A stretch of DNA of 35,422 bases from an uncultured Colwellia sp. (GCA_913057925.1 CAJXPG010000025.1:1-35422), one strand, 5' to 3'; counted from the stretch's first letter, positions 8,915 to 18,661 are shown. The notes: generated by a model not told the origin, from the sequence alone. A program made the numbers and translations.

Positions 8915-8955
8915 AAAAATAAAGCCAGTGAAACATCGTTTCACTGGCTTTTTAT
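8915..8955 (+). terminator. Bidirectional terminator between the Cys-rich gene and the RND operon
   Basis: A perfect 13-bp stem (AAAGCCAGTGAAA at 8921-8933 with TTTCACTGGCTTT at 8939-8951). T runs follow on the plus side (TTTTTATT), and A-rich sequence on the left gives T runs on the minus strand. It can stop both the plus-strand small gene and the minus-strand efflux operon. Confidence 0.85.
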
Positions 8956-8982
8956 TATCCATCAGTAATCACAGTAAACTGT

Positions 8983-9006
8983 TTCAGCTCAATATCCTGA
9001 GCTGAA
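8983..9006. other. Second perfect hairpin downstream of the RND operon
   Basis: TTCAGCTCA and TGAGCTGAA pair over 9 bp with a 6-base loop, about 60 bases past the pump stop codon. No T run follows on either strand. It may be an mRNA 3'-end structure. Confidence 0.4.
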
Positions 9007-9067
9007 GCTAAATAACCTCAGATCTTATTTAAATACCGACTAACAGCTTGGAGAAATAAACTTATAG

Positions 9068-12000
9068 CTAAACCTTAGCAATGCGCTTGGCAAAACCATT
9101 TGCTTTATTAAAACCAATACTTGAATTTCGAGCTAGTTTGGTAAACATCAAATAGCACCATGGCACTAGATATAAACTAGTCACCGTCGAAAAGGTTAAG
9201 CCACCAATAATAGCGATTGCTAAAGGTGAGTAAGAAGGGCCATCGCCACCAATTTGGGTTGAGCCTAATGCTAGAGGCACCATACCTAATACCGTGGTAG
9301 CGACTGTCATTAATACCGGTCTTAATCGAGTAACACAGATATCAGCAATCACCGTTTCTAATTCTTCAATTTTTGGTGACATCTGGTTAATTTGATCAAT
9401 AAGCACAATGCCATTGTTCACCACTATGCCCATTAATATTAAAATACCAATCATGCCCATCACCGACATGCTGCTCCCCGTTATTAAGAAGAACCAGAAA
9501 ACGCCAACAATAGAATATAGAATCGAGCTAATAATGGCTGCAGGCAATAATAACGACTCAAATAATGCAGCCATCACGATATAAATCATCGCTAAAGCCA
9601 GAATCATATTCACCAACATAATATTTTGCTCTTGCTGCTGACGATTAAAACCACGACCTAACTTCCAGGTATATCCAGCCGGTAAATCTAAGGTTTCCAT
9701 CGCTTGTTCAATGCGCTCTTTTGCTTGCTCCATGGTTATATCGTTTAAGTTTGCACCTAAGGTCAATGCAGTTTGTCGCTCTTCTCGATAGATTTTTGCC
9801 AGTCTAGGTTGTACTTTAAATTGTGCAACGCTTTCTAAGCTGATGTTTTGGCCGTCGATTTCGGTAATAGGTAATTTCTTTAATTGATTTAAAGAGTACT
9901 TAAGTCTTTCATCATAAAGTAAACGAATATTCACTTCGCCATTAGGATCATGACGAAAGCTTCTTAACTCAAGACCGCGTAATGCCGTACCAACAATCTG
10001 TGCCACTTGTCTGGAATCAAGTCCAAGCTGATTGGCTTTAAACCTATCGATGATAACAACCATTTCTTTTTGGTGCTGAGACACATCACTTTTTACGTCT
10101 GTTAAGCCCTCAACATGAGCCAGAATTGGTACTATTTGTTCTGACAAGGTCATTAACTTTTCTGTGGAAGCACCGAGCAAAGTAACGCTTACGCCACCAC
10201 TTTGCGCACTTCGCCAACCAAAATCTGGTTTAGCATCAGCAAATACCGGCATTTCTTTTCTAATGCGCTCTTTCAGCTCATTCATTGAAATATCGCGACT
10301 TTCTTTTAACAGTAAGGTAGAAGAAGCGCGCTCGCCATTGTAATAGCTATAAACAGAATCAATATAGAATTCATCTTTATGCTTATATAAATATTCTTCC
10401 ATGCGATCGACCATTTTCTCTACATGTTCAAGAGGAAATTGTCCTTCAACGTGATAACGCATAAACAAGCGAGTACCATCTTGATTATCGTTATTATCTG
10501 AGGTGATCACCCCCATAGGAATTGCGGTGCTCGCTAAAATCAATAGCGCACAAAAGCCAGTGATTTTAGGATGAGATAATACCCATGACAGGCTCTTTTT
10601 ATAGCGTTGACGCGCTCCTTTTTCTTTTGGTTCGCTAACCGCCTCTACTTGCTTGTCACTTGCTTCTTCAACTTTACCAATAAGGTTTTCAATTGGCATT
10701 TTGCTCAGTAACAGTGGCAGTAAAGTTTTAGCAATCAATAATGATGCCGCCAATGAAATACATATGGCGATTGCAACGTGTTCTAAAAATACCGTCAGTT
10801 GTACTTTTTCGCCGATAATATTGGGCAGAAAAACTATCATGGTGGTTAAGGTGCCTGTCATTACCGCTAAAGACACCTTATCAACACCTTGAAGGATATT
10901 TTTGATTTTCTCTTGTTTAGTACTTGTCGGGTTAGCGCGGTGCTCTGCTGCAATAGACTCGGTAATTACCACCGAGTTATCAACCAACATACCTACCGCT
11001 AATAACAAACCCATCATAGATAAGATATTAAGTGAGTAACCTAAAAAGTACATCACCGCTAAGGTAATACAAATTGAAAATGGCACAGAGGCTACAACCA
11101 GCATAGTTGCCGTGGTATTTCTTAGGAAAAGGAATAACACAATAAATGATAATGCGGCACCAATAGCGCCCGCCATTAACAAATCAGCTAACGAATCGGT
11201 TACCCCTTTTGCTTGGTCTTCCATCATAAAGATGTTGATACCATTAAACTGCGGACTATTAGATATTTCATCAACAGCCTTTACTACTCGACCCGCGACA
11301 TCAACAAGGTTAGCACTTGATTCTTTAAAAATATTGACACCAATAGCGTAACTTCTGTCTAAATGGCGGCCATCTATTCGTTCTGGTTGCTCAAAAGCTA
11401 TCTGAGCAACATCACCCAGGTAAACATTTTCTTTAACAATTAACGCTCGGATATCATTAAGCTTGGTAAATTCACCTTTTGGACTAATACGGATGGTATT
11501 ACTAGCCGATCGTAAAGATCCTGCATTGATGGTAAAATTATGCGCCTGCAATACGCGTGTTAAATGCTGAATATCAACATTATGACTTGCCATACGTTCT
11601 GCTAATAATCGAATAGATATTTGTCTTTGGTCAACACCATAAAGTTCAACTTTAGACACACCTGTCATACGTTCAAGAGGCTTTTTCAGATAATTGTTCA
11701 GCAATTGAAAACTATTTTTTAGCTCTCGCTCACTTGATATGCGTAAGGTTAAAATAGGCATGTCAGCTGTCGAGAACTGATAAACAAACACGCGCTGTAA
11801 ATCTTCAGGTAATAAATGACGAATGGCATCAATTTTCTCACGCGCTTCAATTGACTTGCCCGTTAAGCTGCTATCCCATTCCACCTCAATATTTATTTCA
11901 GCTCCATGCTCGGTAGAACGTGAATTCAACCTTTGTATTCCGCCCATAGTTGCTAGCGCTTCTTCAAGCGGTTTCGTGACTAAACGTTCAACCTCTGCTG

Positions 12001-12181
12001 GCGTTGAAGCTTGATACGGCGCATTGATCATCATTTCAGGAATATCGATACCTGGCCATTTTTCAAGGGGTAATAACTGACTAGCCGCAACCCCCATCAT
12101 TAACATGGTTAAACAAAGCATCAAGGTGGTCACTGGCTTTTTAATTGCCAGTGCGGTTAAGTTCAATTTGCTGTTAGACAT
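9068..12181 (-). CDS. RND efflux permease, second of a pair
   Basis: A 1037-residue inner-membrane proton-driven exporter of the AcrB type. There is an N-terminal helix at about 15-35, a first large periplasmic loop, helices 2-6 with the TM4 motif AVGMLVDNSVVITE, a second periplasmic loop, and C-terminal helices with MGIVVNNGIVLIDQINQ. AcrB has two adjacent Asp in TM4 and a Lys in TM10. Here TM4 has Asp-Asn and TM10 has Asn-Asn, so the proton relay differs from AcrB, as in one large branch of the family. The start overlaps the upstream pump gene by 8 bases. The two pumps probably form a mixed trimer, as MdtB and MdtC do. The substrate is unknown. Confidence 0.92.
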   Translation of the reverse strand: MSNSKLNLTALAIKKPVTTLMLCLTMLMMGVAASQLLPLEKWPGIDIPEMMINAPYQASTPAEVERLVTKPLEEALATMGGIQRLNSRSTEHGAEINIEVEWDSSLTGKSIEAREKIDAIRHLLPEDLQRVFVYQFSTADMPILTLRISSERELKNSFQLLNNYLKKPLERMTGVSKVELYGVDQRQISIRLLAERMASHNVDIQHLTRVLQAHNFTINAGSLRSASNTIRISPKGEFTKLNDIRALIVKENVYLGDVAQIAFEQPERIDGRHLDRSYAIGVNIFKESSANLVDVAGRVVKAVDEISNSPQFNGINIFMMEDQAKGVTDSLADLLMAGAIGAALSFIVLFLFLRNTTATMLVVASVPFSICITLAVMYFLGYSLNILSMMGLLLAVGMLVDNSVVITESIAAEHRANPTSTKQEKIKNILQGVDKVSLAVMTGTLTTMIVFLPNIIGEKVQLTVFLEHVAIAICISLAASLLIAKTLLPLLLSKMPIENLIGKVEEASDKQVEAVSEPKEKGARQRYKKSLSWVLSHPKITGFCALLILASTAIPMGVITSDNNDNQDGTRLFMRYHVEGQFPLEHVEKMVDRMEEYLYKHKDEFYIDSVYSYYNGERASSTLLLKESRDISMNELKERIRKEMPVFADAKPDFGWRSAQSGGVSVTLLGASTEKLMTLSEQIVPILAHVEGLTDVKSDVSQHQKEMVVIIDRFKANQLGLDSRQVAQIVGTALRGLELRSFRHDPNGEVNIRLLYDERLKYSLNQLKKLPITEIDGQNISLESVAQFKVQPRLAKIYREERQTALTLGANLNDITMEQAKERIEQAMETLDLPAGYTWKLGRGFNRQQQEQNIMLVNMILALAMIYIVMAALFESLLLPAAIISSILYSIVGVFWFFLITGSSMSVMGMIGILILMGIVVNNGIVLIDQINQMSPKIEELETVIADICVTRLRPVLMTVATTVLGMVPLALGSTQIGGDGPSYSPLAIAIIGGLTFSTVTSLYLVPWCYLMFTKLARNSSIGFNKANGFAKRIAKV

Positions 12182-15100
12182 TTTGAGGCTCCGGTAATGG
12201 ACTCACCATTGATGACTTACTGGTTTCATCGCTCAATTGTTCAAACTTCTTATGATCAAATAATTGATAAAGCACAGGTAACACAATAAGGGTTAATAAC
12301 GTTGAGCAAATTAAGCCACTGATCACGGTAATCGCCATCGGCGTTCTTAATTCCGCCCCCTCGCCTACCGCTAACGCCATCGGCAATAAACCAAGCGCCG
12401 TGGTTAATGTCGTCATAATGATGGGACGTAACCTTGATTGCGCGGCTTGCTTGATAGAATCAGCTTTCGCTATTCCTTGTGCTCTTAGCTGGTTAATTCT
12501 GTCAAGTAATACAATGGCATTGTTCACCACAATACCCGCCAGCATGATTAAACCAATAAAGACTATCACGCTGATATTACTACCAAATAGGTATAAGCCA
12601 TAAATAGAACCAACACCTGCAAGCGGTACGCTAAATAAAATTAACAGCGGCTGTAATAATGACTCAAATTGCGACGCCATCACCAAATACACTAGAAATA
12701 CCGCTAGCGTTAGTGCCATCAGCATAGAGTTGAACGACTGTTGCATCTCTTCACTTTGGCCGCCAAAGGTTGGTATCACGGTTAACGGCAGTTTTAATTG
12801 CTTTATTAATTTATTGGCTTGAGCAAGCGCACTATTTTGATCGCCCATGGCAATATTGGCACTTATCACAGCCACACGTTGCTGATTAATGCGATTGATT
12901 TGTGCAGGACCAACGGTTTCAACAATGTCACTAATACTGGCTAAAGTAATTGGGAAGTTATCATTTGGGTTAACCACTAACTCTCTTAAGTCATCAATTG
13001 AGTCACGCTGTTTTTCATCACTACGCACTAAGATATCTATCTTGCGATCCAATAAGGTATATTTACTGGCAATATTACCGCCAATTTTCACCGCAACAAG
13101 CCTTGCAATATCAGGAGCATTTAACCCTAATTGTGCAATCTTTTGTTGATTAAAGTGTATCGCTAACTCTGGCTGACCTTGACGTTGGCTATTAGCAACA
13201 TCAACAAACTGTGAATCTTGTTCCATTAAGCTTGTTAAGCGCTTACTGTAAGTCGCCAGTAAATTGAGATCATAACTTGCTAATTCAATACTGATTGGTT
13301 TACTAAAGGTAAATAATTCAGGTTGATTTAACTGGGTAGTCGCACCGACAAGTTTTTGCGTGTACTGGCGAATATCAGCCATAACTTGCGCTTCATCTTG
13401 GCTGTTGTGCAGCATAATTTGTAATCTTGCTTGATGTTCGCCGCCTTTATCCGCGTTACTGGTCATTAAGCTACCTCGACCTGTTAACGAATAAGTACTT
13501 TTAATACGATCATCGTCTTGTAATTTTTTAGCTATTTTATTAATCGTTTTATCTGTTAGTGCAAGTGGGGTACCTGGCGCTAGTTCTAGCTCTAAATAAA
13601 ACTCGCCTTGAGCAAGTGGTGGTAATAACTCCACCCCTATTTTTGGTAAGATAAAAAAGGCAGAGCCAGCAAAAGTTAAACTAATGAGTAACGTTGTCAC
13701 GGCATTTCTCAACGCTAAAGCTAATGACTTGCGATAAAGTGCCGCTAATTTTTCAAAGGTAAAGTTAAAGGCGGCAGTTACCGGTTTCAATATTATTGAC
13801 GCTACTTTACTAATGCCGTGAAAAGCTAACAGTACAATGCGACTAATTAACATTGGCAGATAAATGAATAAAGTTTTAAATGGTAACGCTAAGATAAAAG
13901 TCACTTTTTTATACCAAGGCAGTGCTTTAAAGCTCATCTGTTCAGCTTGCTCTAGTTCACCCTCTTCCAACGCTGAATTTTGAGCTGCTTGTCTTGAAGC
14001 CAACATTGGAATTAAGGTCAGCGCAACCACTAAGGAAGCAATCAAAGCAAAGGCAACAGTCATCGCTTGATCGGCAAATAACTGACCAGCAACACCTTCA
14101 ACAAAAATAAGTGGCACAAATACCGCTAACGTAGTTAGCGTTGAAGCAATGATAGCGCCGCTGACTTCTTTGGTACCTTTTCTCGCTGCCTCGACCACAT
14201 TTAGACCTTGTTCTTTATAGCGAGCAATATTCTCGAGCACCACAATGGCATTATCCACCAATAAACCTGTTGCCAGAGCAATACCGCCAAGGGACATAAT
14301 ATTTAAACTAATGCCGTTACCATACATCATGTTAAAAGTGGCAATCACCGAGACGGGTATTGACAGAGAGATAATCAGCGTTGGTTTGATAGAGCGTAGA
14401 AACAAATACAAAATGACCATTGCCAATAATCCACCAACAATTGCTGCGGATTTAACTTCATTAATGGCATTGGTGATAAAAGTTGATTGGTCGTAAACCA
14501 CCGTTAATTTATAACGATCGCCTAGCATTTTATTAATCGCGTCTAATTTATTATTAATTAACTTAGCAACTTGTACGGTATTGGCATCACCTTCTTTATA
14601 GATAGCAAGTTCTACCGCTTCACTGGCATTGATACGGGTTACATCAGTACGCTCTTTATAGCCATCAACGATAGTAGCAATATCATTTAACGTCACTATT
14701 TGATCGTTTTCACGATAAACCACCAGCTCACCAATCTGGTTAATATTGGTAAATTGGTTAAGCGTTCTCACTAAGTACTGGGTATTTCCTTCAATTAACT
14801 TACCTGCTGAAATATTAATATTCTCAGCATTAATACGATTAATAATCTCTTGGCTACTTAAGTTAAGTTGCGCCAATTTATGTTGGTCTATTACGACTTG
14901 GTATTCTTGCTCTAAACCACCGCCTAGTTTTACCGACGCAACACCTAATAAAGATTCTAACTGACGCTTAACATCGTATTCGGCAAAAGTTCTAAGCTTA
15001 GTTAACCCCACAACCGAGTTATCCGTTGTTTGCAAGCCTAGGCGAATTATAGGATCTAACGAAGGGTTAAATTTTAAGATTAACGGCTTTTCTACATCAA

Positions 15101-15455
15101 GGGGTAAACGGATAAGATCTAACTTCTCTCTCACCTCTAAACTGGTGATGTCCATCGCTACATCCCACTCAAACTCTAGTAGTACGTCTGACTGACCTGC
15201 TTTAGAGACTGAGCTTATCTTTCTTAAACCTTTTACCACACCGACCGCCTCTTCCACGGGCTTAGTGATTAACTGCTCAACTTCAGCAGGGGCTGCGCCA
15301 ATATAATTAGTTCTGACCGTTAAAGTTGGGTAAGAAAGCTCTGGTAATAGGTTAACGGCTAGGCGAGATAGCCCCACTAAACCAAAAAGCATCACCGCGA
15401 AAGTAAACATCCACACAGTGACAGGACGTTTTATTGCTACATCAACAATGCTCAT
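12174..15455 (-). CDS. RND efflux permease, first of a pair
   Basis: A 1093-residue AcrB-type pump. It starts MSIVDVAIKRPVTVWMFTF, the usual first helix. Its TM4 motif is ATGLLVDNAIVVLENI and its TM10 motif is LAGIVVNNAIVLLDRINQL, again Asp-Asn and Asn-Asn. It is longer than AcrB (1049) because of an inserted linker between the two halves (from about SRQAAQNSALEEGE to KPVTAAFNF), which includes extra hydrophobic stretches. The start is 127 bases after the adaptor gene. It lies upstream of and overlaps the second pump, so translation is likely coupled. No TolC-type channel gene is present here. Confidence 0.92.
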   Translation of the reverse strand: MSIVDVAIKRPVTVWMFTFAVMLFGLVGLSRLAVNLLPELSYPTLTVRTNYIGAAPAEVEQLITKPVEEAVGVVKGLRKISSVSKAGQSDVLLEFEWDVAMDITSLEVREKLDLIRLPLDVEKPLILKFNPSLDPIIRLGLQTTDNSVVGLTKLRTFAEYDVKRQLESLLGVASVKLGGGLEQEYQVVIDQHKLAQLNLSSQEIINRINAENINISAGKLIEGNTQYLVRTLNQFTNINQIGELVVYRENDQIVTLNDIATIVDGYKERTDVTRINASEAVELAIYKEGDANTVQVAKLINNKLDAINKMLGDRYKLTVVYDQSTFITNAINEVKSAAIVGGLLAMVILYLFLRSIKPTLIISLSIPVSVIATFNMMYGNGISLNIMSLGGIALATGLLVDNAIVVLENIARYKEQGLNVVEAARKGTKEVSGAIIASTLTTLAVFVPLIFVEGVAGQLFADQAMTVAFALIASLVVALTLIPMLASRQAAQNSALEEGELEQAEQMSFKALPWYKKVTFILALPFKTLFIYLPMLISRIVLLAFHGISKVASIILKPVTAAFNFTFEKLAALYRKSLALALRNAVTTLLISLTFAGSAFFILPKIGVELLPPLAQGEFYLELELAPGTPLALTDKTINKIAKKLQDDDRIKSTYSLTGRGSLMTSNADKGGEHQARLQIMLHNSQDEAQVMADIRQYTQKLVGATTQLNQPELFTFSKPISIELASYDLNLLATYSKRLTSLMEQDSQFVDVANSQRQGQPELAIHFNQQKIAQLGLNAPDIARLVAVKIGGNIASKYTLLDRKIDILVRSDEKQRDSIDDLRELVVNPNDNFPITLASISDIVETVGPAQINRINQQRVAVISANIAMGDQNSALAQANKLIKQLKLPLTVIPTFGGQSEEMQQSFNSMLMALTLAVFLVYLVMASQFESLLQPLLILFSVPLAGVGSIYGLYLFGSNISVIVFIGLIMLAGIVVNNAIVLLDRINQLRAQGIAKADSIKQAAQSRLRPIIMTTLTTALGLLPMALAVGEGAELRTPMAITVISGLICSTLLTLIVLPVLYQLFDHKKFEQLSDETSKSSMVSPLPEPQNV

Positions 15456-15582
15456 GATAAAGCTCCAATGGTATTTACACTACTGATTAGCAATGAAGTA
15501 AAAATTATAAAAACAGTGGCTACTGGGTGTTTAGTAGCCACAAAGAACACGTTATCAAGCAAATGATTCATCAAACAACTCT

Positions 15583-16710
15583 CTATTTGCTAGCTTTTGC
15601 TATAGCGGTGTCTGTATCCGTTAAGCCATTTTCGATAAGGCTATCTTCATCCGTGGCTTGAGCGTTTAAGATTTCAACCAAAGCATTGGCTTTTAAGTTA
15701 TGGTGACCATTAACCACAACAGTATCTCCCTCTGCTAATTCGCCAGATATTTCAGTTAACTGCTCTTGAACAAAGCCTTTATTAATTAATACTTCAATCG
15801 CCTTGCTGTCTTTAACTAAAAATATTTTACTTTGATTATCAAGGGTAATAATGGCATCTGTTGGAATTGTTAAAGTATCTTCATGGGTATCAAAGGTCAG
15901 GGCAATTTGAGCAAACATACCTGGTTTTAATGCCAACTCTTCATTACTTAACGATAAAATCACTTTAAAGGTACCGCTGCGGCTATCAATTACCGGAGAA
16001 ACAGAACGCACTTTCGCAACAAATTGCTTACCTTGGCGGGCGCTGAAATGTAATAACGCTTGTTGACCTAGTTGCACATTACTCAGTTGGTGTTCTGGTA
16101 AGTAAACCACTGCTTCTAACGAGGATTGGTCTACGATATGAAATAGCTTTTGGTAACCTTGAGTAAAGTGACCGGTTTTAACAAAGCGCTGAGAAATGTA
16201 ACCAGAGATAGGCGCAACCACTTGGCTGTCTTTTAAATCAAGCGCAGCTAACTCTTTTGCAGCAACTGCAGCTCTGTGTTGGTATTTAAGTTTGTCTGAT
16301 GCTTGCGCACTCACTAATTGCTTTTCAGCCATTTGTGATAAACGTTTTAATTCTTGTTCAATACCCGCTAATTCAGCTTCCGCCTTATCTAGCGCTAACT
16401 GATAACGTCTTGCATCAACTTTAGCAAGCAGCTGACCTTTTTCAACAAAATCCCCTTCTTCAACAGTTAGCTCTTCAATAATGCCGGTAACACGGGTAAT
16501 GATTTCAGCTTCGTTACGAGACTCTAATGTTGCTGTAGTATGAAAGTTTGATGAAACATCTTTACGTTCAATATTTGCCACCATCACAGGGATGGCAAAT
16601 TCAGCTACCTCTTCAGTTTTTTCTTTTGCTTCTGGCTCAGAGCAAGCGGTTAACAGTAATGAAGTGGCTATCGCAGAAGACAGTAATAATTTTTTAGAAA
16701 GAGTAAGCAT
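15583..16710 (-). CDS. RND periplasmic adaptor (membrane fusion) lipoprotein
   Basis: A 375-residue protein that links the inner-membrane pump to an outer-membrane channel. A lipoprotein signal ends in LLLTACS, with lipid-bearing Cys23. A barrel and lipoyl half (VTGIIEELTVEEGDFVEKGQLLAKVDARR) precedes an alpha-hairpin at about 95-160 with coiled-coil heptads. The second lipoyl half (VVAPISGYISQRFV) and the beta-barrel domain follow. It is the first gene of the efflux operon. Two inverted repeats lie directly upstream, suggesting control by a repressor, but no regulator gene is adjacent. Confidence 0.92.
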   Translation of the reverse strand: MLTLSKKLLLSSAIATSLLLTACSEPEAKEKTEEVAEFAIPVMVANIERKDVSSNFHTTATLESRNEAEIITRVTGIIEELTVEEGDFVEKGQLLAKVDARRYQLALDKAEAELAGIEQELKRLSQMAEKQLVSAQASDKLKYQHRAAVAAKELAALDLKDSQVVAPISGYISQRFVKTGHFTQGYQKLFHIVDQSSLEAVVYLPEHQLSNVQLGQQALLHFSARQGKQFVAKVRSVSPVIDSRSGTFKVILSLSNEELALKPGMFAQIALTFDTHEDTLTIPTDAIITLDNQSKIFLVKDSKAIEVLINKGFVQEQLTEISGELAEGDTVVVNGHHNLKANALVEILNAQATDEDSLIENGLTDTDTAIAKASK

Positions 16711-16720
16711 GGGTATTTCC

Positions 16721-16747
16721 CTATTTTTAATAATGCATTAAAAATAG
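16721..16747 (-). promoter_or_regulatory. Perfect inverted repeat just upstream of the efflux operon
   Basis: CTATTTTTAAT and ATTAAAAATAG form 11-bp arms around AATGC. It ends about 10 bases before the adaptor start codon, so as RNA it would fold next to the ribosome site, and as DNA it could be an operator. Confidence 0.45.
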
Positions 16748-16778
16748 CACAGGACATGCCAATTACTCATTCCCTATA

Positions 16779-16795
16779 TGTAACAACAAGTTACA
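16779..16795 (-). promoter_or_regulatory. Candidate operator TGTAAC-N5-GTTACA upstream of the efflux operon
   Basis: Six-base perfect arms with a 5-base spacer, about 70 bases upstream of the adaptor start. On the minus strand it would sit within a weak promoter (TTAGTT, 16 bases, TATAGG). The geometry resembles a dimeric repressor site such as those of TetR proteins. The assignment is inference. Confidence 0.4.
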
Positions 16796-16890
16796 ACTAA
16801 TAACTTAGATTAACAAAAACAGGTTTGGTTAAAATAACTAATAAGTTAGTGTTTTTGATAATTATTTTTGTCAAATACACTAAGTCATAA

Positions 16891-17040
16891 CTAAATGATT
16901 CGTTAGACGATAAGGAAGTGCTGGCGAGACGAAAAAGTAACAAGACATTTCCTAACTTGAAGAATATTGCCAAAGCTTTATGCTGTACAAAAATTAACAC
17001 TCAGCAAACAAATGCTCACAGTAACTTGAGCACTGATTGA
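16891..17040 (+). pseudogene. Possible helix-turn-helix remnant
   Basis: The plus-strand frame from 16891 to the TGA at 17038-17040 reads LNDSLDDKEVLARRKSNK and then TFPNLKNIAKALCCTKIN. The NLKNIAKAL part resembles the last helix of a Cro/CI-type DNA-binding domain. There is no good start codon and a stop lies just upstream. It may be the remains of a regulator or chance. The rest of the 16711-17079 gap has only the two inverted repeats. Confidence 0.2.
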
Positions 17041-17079
17041 TTATTATCTGTTCATTAGTTAAATCATGAGGTAGATATT

Positions 17080-17358
17080 ATGTTAAATAATCAAATTCAT
17101 AGAAATGACTTATTGTCAGTTAGTCCAGTAATTACCGACAACAGAAAACAAAATGACAACCCTGACACTATGTGGAATAAGCTAAATTTAAGTCAACAGT
17201 ACGCTGTTTGTAGCCTTGGGCAATTTGGCTACCTTTTAACTTATGTGCGCACGTTAGGTGATAGCGTATTAGCAATACTAAAGCTCGATGATAAAGTTGC
17301 GACGATAAATGAAGCCGGTACTATCAATGTAAATCCTGTTATTGATTGCCGTCAGTAA
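17080..17358 (+). CDS. Small conserved-looking protein of unknown function
   Basis: A 92-residue ORF with a good ribosome site (GAGG, 8 bases before ATG) and a strong terminator 27 bases after its stop, so it is very likely a real gene. I do not recognise it. The first 30 residues are polar. The middle (LSQQYAVCSLGQFGYLLTYVRTLGDSVLAILKLDDKVATI) has a helix and strand pattern and no signal peptide. It is a lone unit between the divergent efflux operon and secDF. Confidence 0.65.
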   Translation: MLNNQIHRNDLLSVSPVITDNRKQNDNPDTMWNKLNLSQQYAVCSLGQFGYLLTYVRTLGDSVLAILKLDDKVATINEAGTINVNPVIDCRQ

Positions 17359-17384
17359 TAATCGATTACTAATCAAGCAATAAA

Positions 17385-17416
17385 AAATAAAGGCGAGCTT
17401 GTGCTCGCCTTTATTT
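17385..17416 (+). terminator. Terminator after the 92-residue gene
   Basis: A 14-bp perfect stem (AAATAAAGGCGAGC with GCTCGCCTTTATTT) around TTGT, with T-rich and A-rich outer arms. It could work on both strands. Confidence 0.85.
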
Positions 17417-17701
17417 CATCTCTGATATGACCCGTAATAAATAGAGTTAGCTAAACTGCATTTCAGATATCTGACTGTTAACTACTAATTGATATTTAGC
17501 TAAATAGGTCAATATTCTTTATACGACTCATAAACTTGTTACTCTATTTCCATATAAAACTTAAAAAGAGTAACCCCTTTTAAGGTGACATAATGGATGT
17601 TAAAGCTGAGTTGTAATAAACAATAATGAACTCCTAGCAACAACGAGAAAAGGCATCTGATTTATTCAGATACCTTTTACAATAAAGGCTATGTCATTAA
17701 A
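17417..17701. other. Gene-free gap with inverted repeats
   Basis: No coding signal. It holds a perfect 8-base inverted repeat GTTACTCT (17538-17545) and AGAGTAAC (17567-17574), and TTTAGCTAAA-like repeats nearby. The secF terminator lies at its right end. Confidence 0.4.
17648..17678 (-). terminator. Terminator after secF
   Basis: AAAAGGCATCTGA pairs with TCAGATACCTTTT with one mismatch. It starts 24 bases past the secF stop. The T run on the minus strand is short (TTTT). Confidence 0.6.
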
Positions 17702-18661
17702 TTAAGGTAATTGGCAAAGCTCCTGTTCCTTTTTATTATAGAAATCAGCAGTTAAACCAAGCATTTGTGGTACCGTTGCCGAAATAGCAATAGAGGAAAG
17801 CGTCCCCACTAAAACACCAGAGAAAAGTGCAATAGCAAAGCCCGCTAATGATTCACCGGCAAAAAACCAAATAGCCATGATAGTTGCTAGCGTGGTACCT
17901 GAGGTAATTAAGGTACGCACAAAAGTCGACTTGATTGCCAAATTAATCATGCTATCAATATCCCCAAGCGTTTCATCATGTTCAGCATTATTAGTGTTTT
18001 GCCCTGACGCTTTTCGCTTCATGATTTCTCTTATCTTATCACCGACAATAATCGAGTCATTTAATGAGTAACCAATAATGGCTAACAAACTGGCCAAAAT
18101 AGTTAAATCAAAGGGAATGTCAAACCAAGCAAAAATGCCCAGTACAATAATGACATCATGAAAAAGCGCAATCACCGAGCCTGCCGCTAAGCGCCACTCG
18201 AACCTAAAAGATAAGTAAAGTAAAATCACTATCATCGAGGTTAATAAGGCTAACCCGCCTTGGTTTATTAATTCCTCTCCTACTTGGCTACCAATATAAA
18301 TAGCATCTTGTGGTGCGATACTCAGACCACTTTGTTGGGCAAAATCAGTTAACCAAGCTTTACCTTTCAAGCTAACGTCATTATCCGCTTGCTGAACGCT
18401 CCAATAAGTACCATTGTCAGCAGCAGTTAATTTAAAAGAGTCGGGTAGATAAGAAGCCAACAATGCTTCCATCTCATTATGTTTTATCGACTTTTCAGTT
18501 GAAAACTCCGTTAAATAACCACCAGTAAAATCTAATGCCAGGTTAAGGCCATTAGTGAAAAGACCTAATAGGGAAAATACAATAACCACTGCCGCTAAGT
18601 AAAAGCTAAACAAACGAAACTTACTGAGCATATTGCTTTGCTTTGATATCAAATAACTCAT
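17702..18661 (-). CDS. secF: Protein translocase subunit SecF
   Basis: With SecD it uses the ion gradient to help exported proteins leave the SecYEG channel on the periplasmic side. The 319-residue length matches SecF (323 in E. coli). Signatures are LALDFTGGYLTEFS in the first periplasmic domain and IIGYSLNDSIIVGDKIREIM in the membrane region. Six membrane helices can be seen. Its ATG overlaps the secD stop (ATGA), so translation is coupled. The stretch KASGQNTNNAEHDETLGDID is a hydrophilic loop between helices. Confidence 0.95.
   Translation of the reverse strand: MSYLISKQSNMLSKFRLFSFYLAAVVIVFSLLGLFTNGLNLALDFTGGYLTEFSTEKSIKHNEMEALLASYLPDSFKLTAADNGTYWSVQQADNDVSLKGKAWLTDFAQQSGLSIAPQDAIYIGSQVGEELINQGGLALLTSMIVILLYLSFRFEWRLAAGSVIALFHDVIIVLGIFAWFDIPFDLTILASLLAIIGYSLNDSIIVGDKIREIMKRKASGQNTNNAEHDETLGDIDSMINLAIKSTFVRTLITSGTTLATIMAIWFFAGESLAGFAIALFSGVLVGTLSSIAISATVPQMLGLTADFYNKKEQELCQLP

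Noticed and set aside
16797-17000. 67-residue minus-strand ORF upstream of the efflux operon
   Set aside because: No ribosome site, hydrophobic AT-driven composition, and it overlaps the promoter palindromes.
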